64,000 nt of DNA from CAVRQM01 sp965246915 (GTDB taxonomy: Bacteria; Pseudomonadota; Alphaproteobacteria; Acetobacterales; Acetobacteraceae): contig CBDFGB010000011.1 in NCBI GenBank assembly GCA_965246915.1, positions 124,001 through 188,000 on the forward strand, read 5' to 3'. Made by a program: the position numbers and the translations under genes. Position 1 is the stretch's first letter. Every line of letters starts with the position of its first letter. This document shows positions 8,426 through 19,495 of the stretch, piece after piece. The notes beneath the pieces were generated by a model. It was not told the DNA's origin. It saw only the letters and a program-made list of their open reading frames with translations, and did not search any database.

Positions 8426-9229
8426 ATGGACGCGCCCGCGCCGCGCACGATCAGCCGGCGGCAGTCGGAGATCATGGCGCTGGCCAGCGAGACCGGCCGC
8501 GTGCTGGTCGAGGACCTGGCCGCAAGGTTCGGTGTCACGCCGCAGACCATCCGCCGCGACCTGAACGAGCTGTGCGACAGCCGGGTGCTGACCCGGGTGC
8601 ATGGCGGGGCGATGGTCGCCTCCGGGGTGGCCAACCTCGCCTACGAGGCGCGAAAACTCGTCTCGCAGCCGCACAAGCGGCTCATTGGCGAGGCGGCGGC
8701 GCGGCTGGTCGCCGATCGCTCGTCGCTGTTCATCAACATCGGCACCACCACGGAGGAGGTCGCGCGCGCGCTGACGGCGCATTCGGGATTGCTGGTCATC
8801 ACCAACAACCTCCATGTGGCCGCCGAACTGCACCGCCATCCCTCCATCGAGGTGATCGTGGCCGGCGGCAACGTGCGCCGCGCCGATGGCGGGATCATCG
8901 GCGCGGTCGCGGTCGAGCAAATCCGGCAGTTCCGGGTGGACACGGCGATCATCGGGACCTCGGCGATCGACCCAGACGGCACGCTGCTCGATTTCGACAT
9001 CCGCGAGGTGCAGGTCAGCCGCGCCATCATCGAGAACGCGCGCCACGTCGTATTGGTCGCCGACAGCAGCAAGTTCGCCCGCTCCGCCCCGGTGCGGATC
9101 GCCCATCTGGCGGACGTGGACGTGCTCGTCACCGACCGCCTGCCGTCGGCGGAGATCGCGGGGGTGTGCCGGGAGCACGGGGTGACGGTGGTGGAGGCGG
9201 GCGGCCCGATGGAGGGCGAGGGGGGATGA
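8426..9229 (+). CDS. glpR: DeoR-family transcriptional repressor, probable GlpR
   Basis: The 267-residue protein has an N-terminal DeoR helix-turn-helix (EDLAARFGVTPQTIRRDLNE, about residues 30-49) followed by VLTRVHGGA. The C-terminal sugar-phosphate-binding domain contains INIGTTTEEVA, VITNNLHVA and ADSSKFARSAP. GlpR proteins repress glycerol genes and are released by glycerol 3-phosphate. The identification rests on the family plus position beside glpD and the glycerol importer. The gene starts directly after the oxygenase stop. Its last 101 bases overlap, in antisense, the 3' end of the secreted-protein gene on the other strand. Confidence 0.87.
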   Translation: MDAPAPRTISRRQSEIMALASETGRVLVEDLAARFGVTPQTIRRDLNELCDSRVLTRVHGGAMVASGVANLAYEARKLVSQPHKRLIGEAAARLVADRSSLFINIGTTTEEVARALTAHSGLLVITNNLHVAAELHRHPSIEVIVAGGNVRRADGGIIGAVAVEQIRQFRVDTAIIGTSAIDPDGTLLDFDIREVQVSRAIIENARHVVLVADSSKFARSAPVRIAHLADVDVLVTDRLPSAEIAGVCREHGVTVVEAGGPMEGEGG

Positions 9230-10766
9230 CGCCGGCGGCCACCTGGTCCGCTCGTTCAGGAGGCGCCGCGCTGGCAGGAGGCCCCGCGCTAGCGGTCTGA
9301 GTGAGCGGCGCCGCGGGGGTTGCGTTGCAACTCCGGTCCTCGAAGAAATCCGACAGGTTGACCGTTCCCGCCTGAGACACCGTCGCGATCGCGATCGCGA
9401 CCTTCGCCGCCACGGCCTCTCCCATCTCCTCGCCCGCTATCTTTTCAAAGGCCTGCTCCTGGCGAAAGCATCGCGCCAGGATGTTTCCGCGCGCCTCGCT
9501 GAAGGGGTCCCCGCCTGGAACAATCGCGTTCAATCTCACGGACGTGGGATGACTATAAGCCTCGGGTTCCTTTCCATCCTTGTCGAGTTCCCAGAATTCG
9601 CTGTGAAGCCAATTTTTCTTGTCACCCCGGTCGATGACTAGGGTGTGCCAGTTCCTTTTCGCCGCGCAGGTTCTTGCAACTCCGGCAAAGAAAAGCGCCT
9701 TGGTTCCGTCAGGCTGCCGCAACTCGACCGGATAGTAGATCCGGCTCGTCGTTGAAGTGTCCTCGAACGTGTTTTCAGAGAACTTTTTCAAATCCTGCTT
9801 GGCGCTGAATGACAGGCCAAGCTTCGCGGTCATCCAGGTCATGACGCTGCCGCCCGCGCCAATCTCGCCCGTTACTTCTCCGGAGACGTCCGACTCGCGT
9901 TTCGTGTATATTTTTCGGGTTTCACCGCATCCAAAAGGTATGGACGTGCCGAGTGGGATACGAATACTGGAAAAATTGCTCTCGAATGTCTCCTTGTAGT
10001 TGAGGTTTCCAGACGCCCAGGCCGTCAGTTTTTCAGGCGGGACCACGTCCGAAACTCTGATTGGCACCACAGCGCCTTCGTCCACATGAAAACTTGTGGG
10101 GGCGGGATGCCCGGAGGTCCTGGCCCGCTCATTTAACTGCCTTTGTTTGTCGGTCATGTCCCGAAAAGCGGAGTCGAAGCTGATCACGACATCGCCGCCT
10201 AGGCGGGACAACTCATGTGCGGTCTCGCCTCTCGTCAACGCGCCCAAACCGTCCGGGAACGGGAATGTCGTCGTCGCTCCCATCACGAACGTCGTCAGTT
10301 CGCCAGAGGGGCCGATCTCTGCAGCTAGATACTTCTGGATATCCGACTCATTGAGATACAGGTTTGTAGCGTCGTGATCGAAGACTCCCCAAAAGCCATC
10401 GAGCGTCACCGCGAGCCAGTAGCGCGAGCTCTGGATCCGATCGCTGCGTGTTCGTTCAACGACCGGCCTTCGCGGTGGAAAGACCATCATATATTGACCG
10501 GGCGGGACGATAATCATCGACCGTTCCGGACTGCTGTTGAAAAACCACTTCGGATTTGTGCCGCCACGGTAGGTTGCCGGGTCCCTCAGCCACGCCAGAA
10601 GCGTGCCCTTCGACATGATCAGGCTCGGTCGTTCCTCGGACCCGGTCCACCTGAACGCCAACTTCGTGAACTCGTCGAGCGATACGTCGTCCCGGGATTC
10701 CGCTCTCGCCTCGGACCAGATCAGCGGAAGAAGAATGGCCGCCACGCTCAAAAACGAACGGATCAT
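9129..10766 (-). CDS. Large secreted protein of unknown function with proline-rich tail
   Basis: The ATG at 10766 follows GGGAGG and opens a 545-residue protein with a clear signal peptide (MIRSFLSVAAILLPLIWSEARA). The mature part has few motifs I recognise. Around residues 255-330 there is a stretch of alternating Ser/Thr/Gly and hydrophobic residues (VSGEVTGEIGAGGSV, LGLSFSAKQD, TSTTSRIYYPVEL) that looks like amphipathic beta-hairpins. Isolated Cys residues could form disulphides. The last 50 residues are low-complexity Pro/Ala and run 101 bases into glpR on the opposite strand. It interrupts an otherwise classical glpR-glpD arrangement. Composition and the odd tail suggest an insertion or a recently extended reading frame. 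Confidence 0.7.
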   Translation of the reverse strand: MIRSFLSVAAILLPLIWSEARAESRDDVSLDEFTKLAFRWTGSEERPSLIMSKGTLLAWLRDPATYRGGTNPKWFFNSSPERSMIIVPPGQYMMVFPPRRPVVERTRSDRIQSSRYWLAVTLDGFWGVFDHDATNLYLNESDIQKYLAAEIGPSGELTTFVMGATTTFPFPDGLGALTRGETAHELSRLGGDVVISFDSAFRDMTDKQRQLNERARTSGHPAPTSFHVDEGAVVPIRVSDVVPPEKLTAWASGNLNYKETFESNFSSIRIPLGTSIPFGCGETRKIYTKRESDVSGEVTGEIGAGGSVMTWMTAKLGLSFSAKQDLKKFSENTFEDTSTTSRIYYPVELRQPDGTKALFFAGVARTCAAKRNWHTLVIDRGDKKNWLHSEFWELDKDGKEPEAYSHPTSVRLNAIVPGGDPFSEARGNILARCFRQEQAFEKIAGEEMGEAVAAKVAIAIATVSQAGTVNLSDFFEDRSCNATPAAPLTQTASAGPPASAAPPERADQVAAGVIPPRPPSGRPPPPPSPRAPGTPPRSPPTAGGR

Positions 10767-10940
10767 CAAGTGCCTCCCTGCGAAAAGTGAGCCGCCCTCG
10801 CGCCGACGCCACGAATGTTGCTTCCTCTTTGCACATGCCACGGAAAATGCAACAGCATTCTCGTGGATCGGCCGTCGGCATCGCCGTTCGATTCGGGTGG
10901 TGTCGGCCGGGGGGTGTGCCGGGTGCCAGCCTCATGCCGA

Positions 10941-10964
10941 TTTTCGTTTGAATGTTCGCTTTGA
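10941..10964 (+). promoter_or_regulatory. Candidate GlpR operator upstream of glpD
   Basis: The segment reads as two imperfect direct repeats, TTTTCGTTTGA and TGTTCGCTTTGA, about 12 bases apart. DeoR/GlpR proteins commonly bind TTTCGTTT-type direct repeats. It lies about 85-105 bases before the glpD GTG start and overlaps a TTGACC -35-like element. No footprint evidence is available, so this is inference from sequence similarity and position. Confidence 0.4.
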
Positions 10965-11046
10965 CCTCTTGCGTCGCCCGCAGCGTTCGATCTATCGTTG
11001 TCACGTGTTCGGCGGAGAAGCCGGGCCGGGGGAAGCGCACGGCACC

Positions 11047-12582
11047 GTGACAGTCGACGACACCATCGTGGATCTCGCGATCATCGGCGGCGGCATCAAT
11101 GGCTGCGGCATCGCGCGCGATGCCGCGGGGCGCGGCTGGTCGGTCTTCTTGTGCGAGGCCAACGACCTCGGGTCCGCCACCTCGTCGGCGTCGACCAAAC
11201 TCATCCACGGCGGATTGCGCTATCTGGAATACCGGGAGTTCCGGCTGGTGCGCGAGGCGCTGATGGAGCGCGAAGTGCTATGGGCCATCGCGCCGCACAT
11301 CATTTGGCCGCTGCGCTTCGTGCTGCCGCATCACAAAGGGCTTCGCCCGGCCTGGCTGCTGCGCGTCGGGCTGTTCATGTACGACCATCTCGGTGGCCGC
11401 AAGAAGCTGCCGCCGACCCGCGCCGTCCGCCTCCCTGACGATCCGGCCGGGCGGATGTTGAAGCCGTCCTACAGCCGCGCGTTCGAGTATTCGGATTGCT
11501 GGGTCGAGGATTCCCGGCTGGTCGTGCTGAACGCGCGCGATGCGGCGATCCGCGGGGCGGAGATCGCGCCCCGCGCCCGCTGCGTCAGCGGGGCGCGGGT
11601 GGACGGACTTTGGCATCTGACGATCCGCGACGATCGGTCCGGCCGTTCGCGAACGGTCAAAGCGAAAACTTTGGTGAACGCGGCCGGGCCGTGGGTCGGC
11701 GAGGTGCTGGCGAGCGTGCTGCGGTCCAACACGCCGGCCACGGTGCGGATGGTCCAGGGCAGCCACATCGTGGTGCGCCGGCTGTATCCGGAAGAGCATT
11801 GCTACATCTTCCAGAACGCCGACGGCCGCATCTTCTTCGTCATTCCGTACGAGCGCGACTTCACCCTCATCGGCACCACCGACCAGGACTACCAGGGCGA
11901 TCCCGGGCAGGTGCACGCGACCGAGCCGGAGATCGCCTATCTCTGTCGCGCGGCGAGCGAATACTTCGTCCGTCCGATCACGCCCGCCGACGTGGTCTGG
12001 ACCTATTCCGGCGTGCGGCCGCTGTATGACGACGGCGCGTCGGCGGCGCAGGCGGCGACCCGCGACTACGTCCTCACGTTGGACGCGCCGGAGGGCGAGC
12101 CGGCGCTGCTGTCGATCTTCGGCGGCAAGATCACGACGTTTCGCCGGCTCGCCGAGGCGGCGCTCGAGAAACTGGCACCGCACCTGCCGCCGCCATCCGG
12201 GCTGCCGCAAGGGTGGACGGGCCGCGAGAGGCTGCCGGGCGGGGATTTCCCGACGGATGGCTACGACGCGCTGGTCGCGAAAATCCGCGGCGACTATCCG
12301 TTCCTGGCGGTCGGCACGGCCAAGCGCCTGGTGCGCGCCTATGGCACCGATGCGGCGGTCCTGCTGGGCGAGGCGCGGCTCGCGTCGGACATGGGCGAGG
12401 TCTACGGGGCCGATCTGACCGACGCCGAACTGCGCTATCTCGTCCAATTCGAGTGGGTGACGACGGCGCGCGACATCGTCTGGCGGCGGAGCAAATTGGG
12501 ACTGCGGCTCGATGCCGCGCAGCTCGAGCGGATCGACGCGCGGCTGTCCGAACTCCTTGGCCAGCCGGAACCGGTGGCATGA
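11047..12582 (+). CDS. glpD: Aerobic glycerol-3-phosphate dehydrogenase
   Basis: The 511-residue FAD enzyme oxidises glycerol 3-phosphate to dihydroxyacetone phosphate and passes electrons to quinone at the inner membrane face. The FAD-binding loop IIGGGINGCGIARDAAGRG is at residues 12-30. SASTKLIHGGLRYLEY is the GlpD signature, and IGTTDQDYQGDP and the C-terminal VQFEWVTTARDIVWRRSK domain are also present. Length fits. GTG at 11047 is chosen because upstream in-frame sequence has no family similarity. The stop overlaps glpS by four bases (ATGA). It is the first gene of the glycerol operon. Confidence 0.95.
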   Translation: MTVDDTIVDLAIIGGGINGCGIARDAAGRGWSVFLCEANDLGSATSSASTKLIHGGLRYLEYREFRLVREALMEREVLWAIAPHIIWPLRFVLPHHKGLRPAWLLRVGLFMYDHLGGRKKLPPTRAVRLPDDPAGRMLKPSYSRAFEYSDCWVEDSRLVVLNARDAAIRGAEIAPRARCVSGARVDGLWHLTIRDDRSGRSRTVKAKTLVNAAGPWVGEVLASVLRSNTPATVRMVQGSHIVVRRLYPEEHCYIFQNADGRIFFVIPYERDFTLIGTTDQDYQGDPGQVHATEPEIAYLCRAASEYFVRPITPADVVWTYSGVRPLYDDGASAAQAATRDYVLTLDAPEGEPALLSIFGGKITTFRRLAEAALEKLAPHLPPPSGLPQGWTGRERLPGGDFPTDGYDALVAKIRGDYPFLAVGTAKRLVRAYGTDAAVLLGEARLASDMGEVYGADLTDAELRYLVQFEWVTTARDIVWRRSKLGLRLDAAQLERIDARLSELLGQPEPVA

Positions 12583-13664
12583 GCCTCGAGCTCGACGCGA
12601 TCACGCTCAAGGCCGGCGCGGAGACGCTGATCGACGGCGTCACGATGACGCTGGCTGCCGGGACGATGAACGTGCTGCTCGGCCCGACTCTGGCGGGCAA
12701 GACGACGCTGATGCGGCTGATGGCGGGCCTCGACCGGCCGAGCTCCGGCCGGCTGGTGCTGGACGGGCGCGATGTCACCGGCATGTCGGTCAAGCAGCGG
12801 TCGGTGGCGATGGTCTACCAGCAGTTCGTCAACTATCCGACACTGAGCGTCTACGAGAACATTGCCTCGCCGCTGCGGGTCGCCCGCGTCGCGCGCGCGG
12901 AGATCGAGGCAAGGGTGGCGCAGGCTGCCAAGCTGCTGCGGCTCGAGCCTCTGCTGCAGCGGCTGCCGGGCCAGTTGTCGGGTGGCCAGCAGCAGCGGAC
13001 GGCGATTGCCCGGGCGCTGGTCAAGCGGGCGGCTTTGGTGCTGCTGGACGAGCCGCTGGCCAACCTCGACTACAAATTGCGCGAGGAGCTGCGCGAGGAA
13101 TTGCCGCGTATCTTCGCCGAATCCGGCGCGATCCTGGTCTACGCAACGACCGAGCCGACGGAGGCGCTGCTGCTCGGCGGCAACACCGCAACGCTCTACG
13201 AGGGGCGGGTGACGCAGATGGGGCGCACGCCGATCGTCTATCGGCGGCCGGAGAACATCGAGGCGGCGCGGGTGTTCTCCGACCCGCCGCTCAACGAGTT
13301 CTCGGTCGAGAAGCGCGGCGCGGTCGTGGTCGCGGCGAACGGGCGGCAGATGCCGGCGTCGGGCCCGCTCGCCGGGTTGTCGGAGGGTTCGTATCGACTG
13401 GGTTTCCGGGCCGAGGATCTCGCGGTCGGCGGAGGCGCGGGGCGGATGTCGTTTCCGGGCACGGTTTCGGTGACCGAGATCAGCGGCTCGGAGAGTTTCG
13501 TCCATGTCGATGTCGGCATCGGATCCTGGGTGTCGCTGATGCCCGGCGTGCATGAGGTCGAGGCGGGCGCCGCGGTCGAGGTCAGCGTCGATCCGACCCG
13601 GGTGTTCGTGTTCGACGCGGCGGGCGCGCTGGCGGTCGCCCCCGAAATGGCCGACGCGGCATGA
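12579..13664 (+). CDS. glpS: Glycerol ABC importer ATPase GlpS
   Basis: The 361-residue CUT1-type ATPase has Walker A GPTLAGKT (residues 35-42), an intact signature LSGGQQQRTAIARAL, Walker B LVLLDEPLANLDY and a C-terminal TOBE regulatory domain. The Q-loop reads YQQFVNYP. The Thr-Leu-Ala variant of Walker A is typical of GlpS in rhizobial glycerol importers. It should pair with GlpT to drive GlpP/GlpQ. The H-loop position reads YATTEPTEA, with Thr instead of the usual His, so ATP hydrolysis at this half may depend on its partner. Confidence 0.92.
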   Translation: MSLELDAITLKAGAETLIDGVTMTLAAGTMNVLLGPTLAGKTTLMRLMAGLDRPSSGRLVLDGRDVTGMSVKQRSVAMVYQQFVNYPTLSVYENIASPLRVARVARAEIEARVAQAAKLLRLEPLLQRLPGQLSGGQQQRTAIARALVKRAALVLLDEPLANLDYKLREELREELPRIFAESGAILVYATTEPTEALLLGGNTATLYEGRVTQMGRTPIVYRRPENIEAARVFSDPPLNEFSVEKRGAVVVAANGRQMPASGPLAGLSEGSYRLGFRAEDLAVGGGAGRMSFPGTVSVTEISGSESFVHVDVGIGSWVSLMPGVHEVEAGAAVEVSVDPTRVFVFDAAGALAVAPEMADAA

Positions 13665-14743
13665 CGCAGATCACGCTCGACGGCATCGCCCACAGCTACG
13701 CGCCGCCGCGGACCGAGGCGGATTATGCGCTCAAGCCCCTGCATCATGTCTGGCGGCAGGGCGCGGCCTATGCGCTGCTCGGACCGTCGGGCTGCGGCAA
13801 AACGACGCTGCTGAACATCATCTCCGGCCTCGTGACCCCCTCGGAGGGGCGTCTGCTGTTCGGCGAGCAGGACGTGACGATGCTGCCGACGGAGCGGCGC
13901 AACATCGCGCAGGTGTTCCAGTTTCCGGTCATCTACGACACCATGACGGTGGCCGAGAACCTGGCGTTTCCGCTGAAGAATCGCGGCATGGCGAGGCCCG
14001 CGATCGACGCGCGCGTGGCCGAGATCGCCGACATGCTCGGCCTGACGGGCGATCTGAAGCGGCGGGCGCGCGGGCTGACCGCCGACGCGAAGCAGAAAAT
14101 ATCGCTGGCCCGGGGACTGGTGCGCGCGGACGTGTCGGCGGTGCTGTTCGACGAGCCGCTGACGGTGATTGATCCGGCGATGAAATGGGAACTGCGCTCG
14201 AAGCTCAAGGCGGTGCATCGCGCACTCGATCTGCTCATGATCTACGTCACGCACGACCAGACCGAGGCCCTGACGTTCGCCGATCACGTGGTCGTCATGC
14301 AGGACGGACGGGTGCTGCAGATTGGCACGCCGTCCGAGTTGTTCGAGCGGCCGGAGCACACCTTCGTCGGCTATTTCATCGGCTCGCCGGGAATGAATCT
14401 GCTGCCGGCGCGTGTCTCGGGGCGTCGCGCCATGGTGGGCGAGAACGAGATCGAATTGGGCGCCAGCTACCAGAGCCTGTCGATGTCCAATTCCATCCAG
14501 CTCGGCATACGGCCGGATTTCGCGACGCTGGGCGGCGAGGGCGGGCTGCCCGTCACCATACGCCGGCTCGAGGATCTGGGCCGGCGGCGGCTGGCGCGCG
14601 TGGCGCTCGGGCCGCATGAGCTGGTCGCCACGGTGCCGGCGGGCGTCGCGGTGGCCGAGCCGGGCGGTGCTGCGCGTTTGCACCTCGATCCGGCGATGAC
14701 ACATGTCTATGTTGACGACCATCGCGTGCAGGGAGCGGCGTGA
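13661..14743 (+). CDS. glpT: Glycerol ABC importer ATPase GlpT (degenerate signature)
   Basis: The 360-residue ATPase partners GlpS. Walker A is GPSGCGKTT, Walker B VLFDEPLTVIDP and the H-loop YVTHDQTEA, all intact. The ABC signature is not LSGGQ but LTADAKQKISLARGL. With the GlpS H-loop change, this predicts an asymmetric heterodimer with one good and one weak composite site, a known feature of this importer family. TOBE-like sequence occupies the last 100 residues. It overlaps glpS and glpP by a few bases. The symbol glpT here is the ABC ATPase, not the glycerol-3-phosphate antiporter. Confidence 0.91.
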   Translation: MTQITLDGIAHSYAPPRTEADYALKPLHHVWRQGAAYALLGPSGCGKTTLLNIISGLVTPSEGRLLFGEQDVTMLPTERRNIAQVFQFPVIYDTMTVAENLAFPLKNRGMARPAIDARVAEIADMLGLTGDLKRRARGLTADAKQKISLARGLVRADVSAVLFDEPLTVIDPAMKWELRSKLKAVHRALDLLMIYVTHDQTEALTFADHVVVMQDGRVLQIGTPSELFERPEHTFVGYFIGSPGMNLLPARVSGRRAMVGENEIELGASYQSLSMSNSIQLGIRPDFATLGGEGGLPVTIRRLEDLGRRRLARVALGPHELVATVPAGVAVAEPGGAARLHLDPAMTHVYVDDHRVQGAA

Positions 14744-15632
14744 TGCAAGACAAGCCGTGGAACAACCGGGCCTGGTTCTTCGTCCTGCCCGTTCTGGCCT
14801 TCGTGATGTTTTCCTCGCTCATCCCGCTCATGACCGTGGTCAATTACTCGGTTCAGGACACGATGGGCCAAAACCAGTTTTTCTGGAACGGCCTGGGATG
14901 GTTCCACAATCTGCTTGATCCGACGACCGACATCGGCGGCCGGTTTGCCCGCGCGCTGGTGCGCAACCTGTTTTTCTCGCTGGTCGTGTTGGCCCTTCAG
15001 GTGCCGCTCGGCATCGTCGTCGCGCTGTCGCTGCCGCGCGCCGGGTGGACCGTCGGCGCATCGCTGGTGCTGGTCGCGTTGCCGATGCTGATCCCCTGGA
15101 ACGTGGTCGGCACGATCTGGCAAATCTTCGCGCGCGCCGATATCGGCCTGTTCGGAGCGGTGGTCACCGGCGTCGGCATTCCGTACAACGTCACGCAGGA
15201 TCCGCTGTCGGCCTGGGCAACCATCGTCATCATGGACGTGTGGCACTGGACGCCGATGGTGGTGCTGCTGTGCTACGCCGGGCTGAAGGCGATCCCCGAC
15301 GCCTTTTATCAGGCGGCCAAGATCGACGGCGCGGGCCGTTGGTCGGTGTTCGTCAACATCGAGTTGCCGAAGCTGCGCAAGGTGCTGATCATCGCCGTGC
15401 TGCTGCGGTTCATGGAAAGCTTCATGATCTACACCGAGCCGTCGGTGGTGACCGGCGGCGGACCGGGCGAGGCAACCAGTTTCATCTCGCTCGATCTGGT
15501 CAAGATCGCGCTGGGGCAGGTCGATCTCGGCAACGCGGCGGCGCTCTCGCTGGTCTATAACCTCATCACGCTGACAATCTGCTGGGTTTTCTTCACGGTC
15601 ATCACCCAGATCGACGCACGGAAGGGCGCCTG

Positions 15633-15633
<1 letters not shown>
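14743..15633 (+). CDS. glpP: Glycerol ABC importer permease GlpP
   Basis: The 296-residue inner-membrane permease has six predicted helices. The EAA loop is at YQAAKIDGAGRWSVFVNIELP (about residues 188-208), which contacts the ATPases. The opening NNRAWFFVLPVLAFVMFSSL is typical of the first CUT1 permease. The ATG at 14743 has better spacing from GGGAG than the GTG one codon earlier; either overlaps the glpT stop. It forms the membrane channel with GlpQ. Identification as glycerol-specific comes from the operon. Confidence 0.9.
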
Positions 15634-16532
<899 letters not shown>

Positions 16533-16629
16533 TGGGGGAACGTGCGGTGAAGGAGGGTCTCGTTTCGATCCAGACCTTTCCAAAGCTCGGCCAAGACGAC
16601 GCACGAACGGAATCACCTGGAACGACGCC

Positions 16630-16908
16630 ATGAATTTCGACTGGATGGCCTGGACATGGTCGACCGCCGGCTTCTTCGGTTTCATCGCGGGGTGCCTGAT
16701 CGTCATGACGATCCTGGCGATCCGCTACCCCGAGACGCCGCGGCGCGGGATCCTCGGCTTTCCCACCACGCGCGGAGATCGGCTGTTCGTCTCGCTGATC
16801 GGCACTGCGTTTCTGTTCATCCTGTTCATCCGCCTCGGAGGCGAGACGATGTGGTGGCCGCTGGCCGCCGCCGTCATCTACTGGGGGCTGATGTTCCGCT
16901 ACGCCTGA
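16630..16908 (+). CDS. DUF2160 small membrane protein of the glycerol operon
   Basis: The 92-residue protein has three predicted membrane helices (about residues 8-30, 50-66 and 73-90) separated by a short loop, IRYPETPRRGILGFPTTRGD, that is typical of DUF2160. This family is found almost only in glycerol ABC importer operons, between the permease and binding-protein genes, as here. Its role is unproven; accessory or assembly functions are plausible. The ATG at 16630 gives the family N-terminus MNFDWMAWTW. A 97-base spacer separates it from glpQ. Confidence 0.85.
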   Translation: MNFDWMAWTWSTAGFFGFIAGCLIVMTILAIRYPETPRRGILGFPTTRGDRLFVSLIGTAFLFILFIRLGGETMWWPLAAAVIYWGLMFRYA

Positions 16909-16918
16909 ACCATCCACG

Positions 16919-16941
16919 GCCCGGATGATCGCCATCCGGGC
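16919..16941 (+). promoter_or_regulatory. Intercistronic hairpin before glpV
   Basis: GCCCGGATG and CATCCGGGC form a perfect 9-bp stem with a 5-base loop, lying 10 bases after the DUF2160 stop and just before the glpV ribosome-binding site. No T-tract follows, so it is probably not a terminator. Similar stems before binding-protein genes stabilise the mRNA end and raise binding-protein yield over the permeases. Confidence 0.6.
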
Positions 16942-16959
16942 GGCACAGGGAGGACTTCA

Positions 16960-18723
<1,764 letters not shown>

Positions 18724-18731
18724 TCTAGGGC

Positions 18732-18753
18732 GGGGGCCGGTTCGCCGGTCCCC
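18732..18753 (+). terminator. Terminator of the glycerol operon, UUCG tetraloop
   Basis: GGGGGCCGG-TTCG-CCGGTCCCC forms a 9-bp stem (one G-U pair) closed by a TTCG tetraloop, eight bases after the glpV stop. The T-tract is weak (GTTCC), as is common in high-GC genomes. Confidence 0.75.
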
Positions 18754-18897
18754 GTTCCGATGGCGGCGACGTCCAACGACGACTGTCCTTTCACGTCAGC
18801 TCACAGGACGCGCTTTTGGTGGTCATCATGCGTTATCGACCTTCGCGCCAAGATGAACGTGATGAGACAGAAATCTTGTGATATCCGTTTTAGTACA

Positions 18898-19302
18898 ATG
18901 ACCACGCTCCGGCGGCGACGTCATCCTCTGTTGCATATGACCGCATGGGTCGTCGCACATCTGGTCGCTGTTCCGATCGTCGCGTATGCCGGCGGCAATT
19001 CGGGTGCACCCGATGCTCAACTTCAGATCGGGAGCATCGACACCTATCCGACCGAACGTGAAGGTCATGCCGCGTGTGGCAAGGATCCTGTCGTCTGGGC
19101 GGATCGTTACGCTGGATACTATTATTGGCCACGCGACAGAGAATATGGCAATACGGCCGAGGGCGCATTTGCGTGTTGGCACAACGCGCTGGCCGGTCAT
19201 TATTGGGATGTGGGTCCTCTCGGAAGCATGTCCTGGGGACACGGGCCAGGGCGGAACTTTCCCTTCACCCCGCTTCCCACCGCGCCCTTCGTCGGGTCTT
19301 GA
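18898..19302 (+). CDS. Small secreted protein of unknown function
   Basis: From the ATG at 18898 the protein has 134 residues with an Arg-rich start and a hydrophobic signal segment (MTAWVVAHLVAVPIVAYAGG). The mature part contains AACGKDPVVWADRYAGYY and YGNTAEGAFACWHNALAGHY. The spacing Cys-x4-VVW-...-YG-T--GA-x-C resembles small periplasmic proteins annotated as hypothetical in many proteobacteria; the two Cys may form a disulphide. I cannot assign a function. Longer in-frame starts exist upstream but would bury the signal peptide. Confidence 0.65.
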   Translation: MTTLRRRRHPLLHMTAWVVAHLVAVPIVAYAGGNSGAPDAQLQIGSIDTYPTEREGHAACGKDPVVWADRYAGYYYWPRDREYGNTAEGAFACWHNALAGHYWDVGPLGSMSWGHGPGRNFPFTPLPTAPFVGS

Positions 19303-19495
19303 TCGGGTCGATGAGTTCGCGACGCTTATGGGCGTTCCGGTCATATGACCTCGGAGCGATGAGACGCGGCATGCGGCTGGTGAGGCATCACGAACCTGCC
19401 GTGGGTCTTCTAGCGACATTCGTCCCTCGCCCCAGTTCATCCGATTTTCACCCCCACTCGGGTTTCATGCGGTCTCCTAGCTGCGGGAACCGCTC

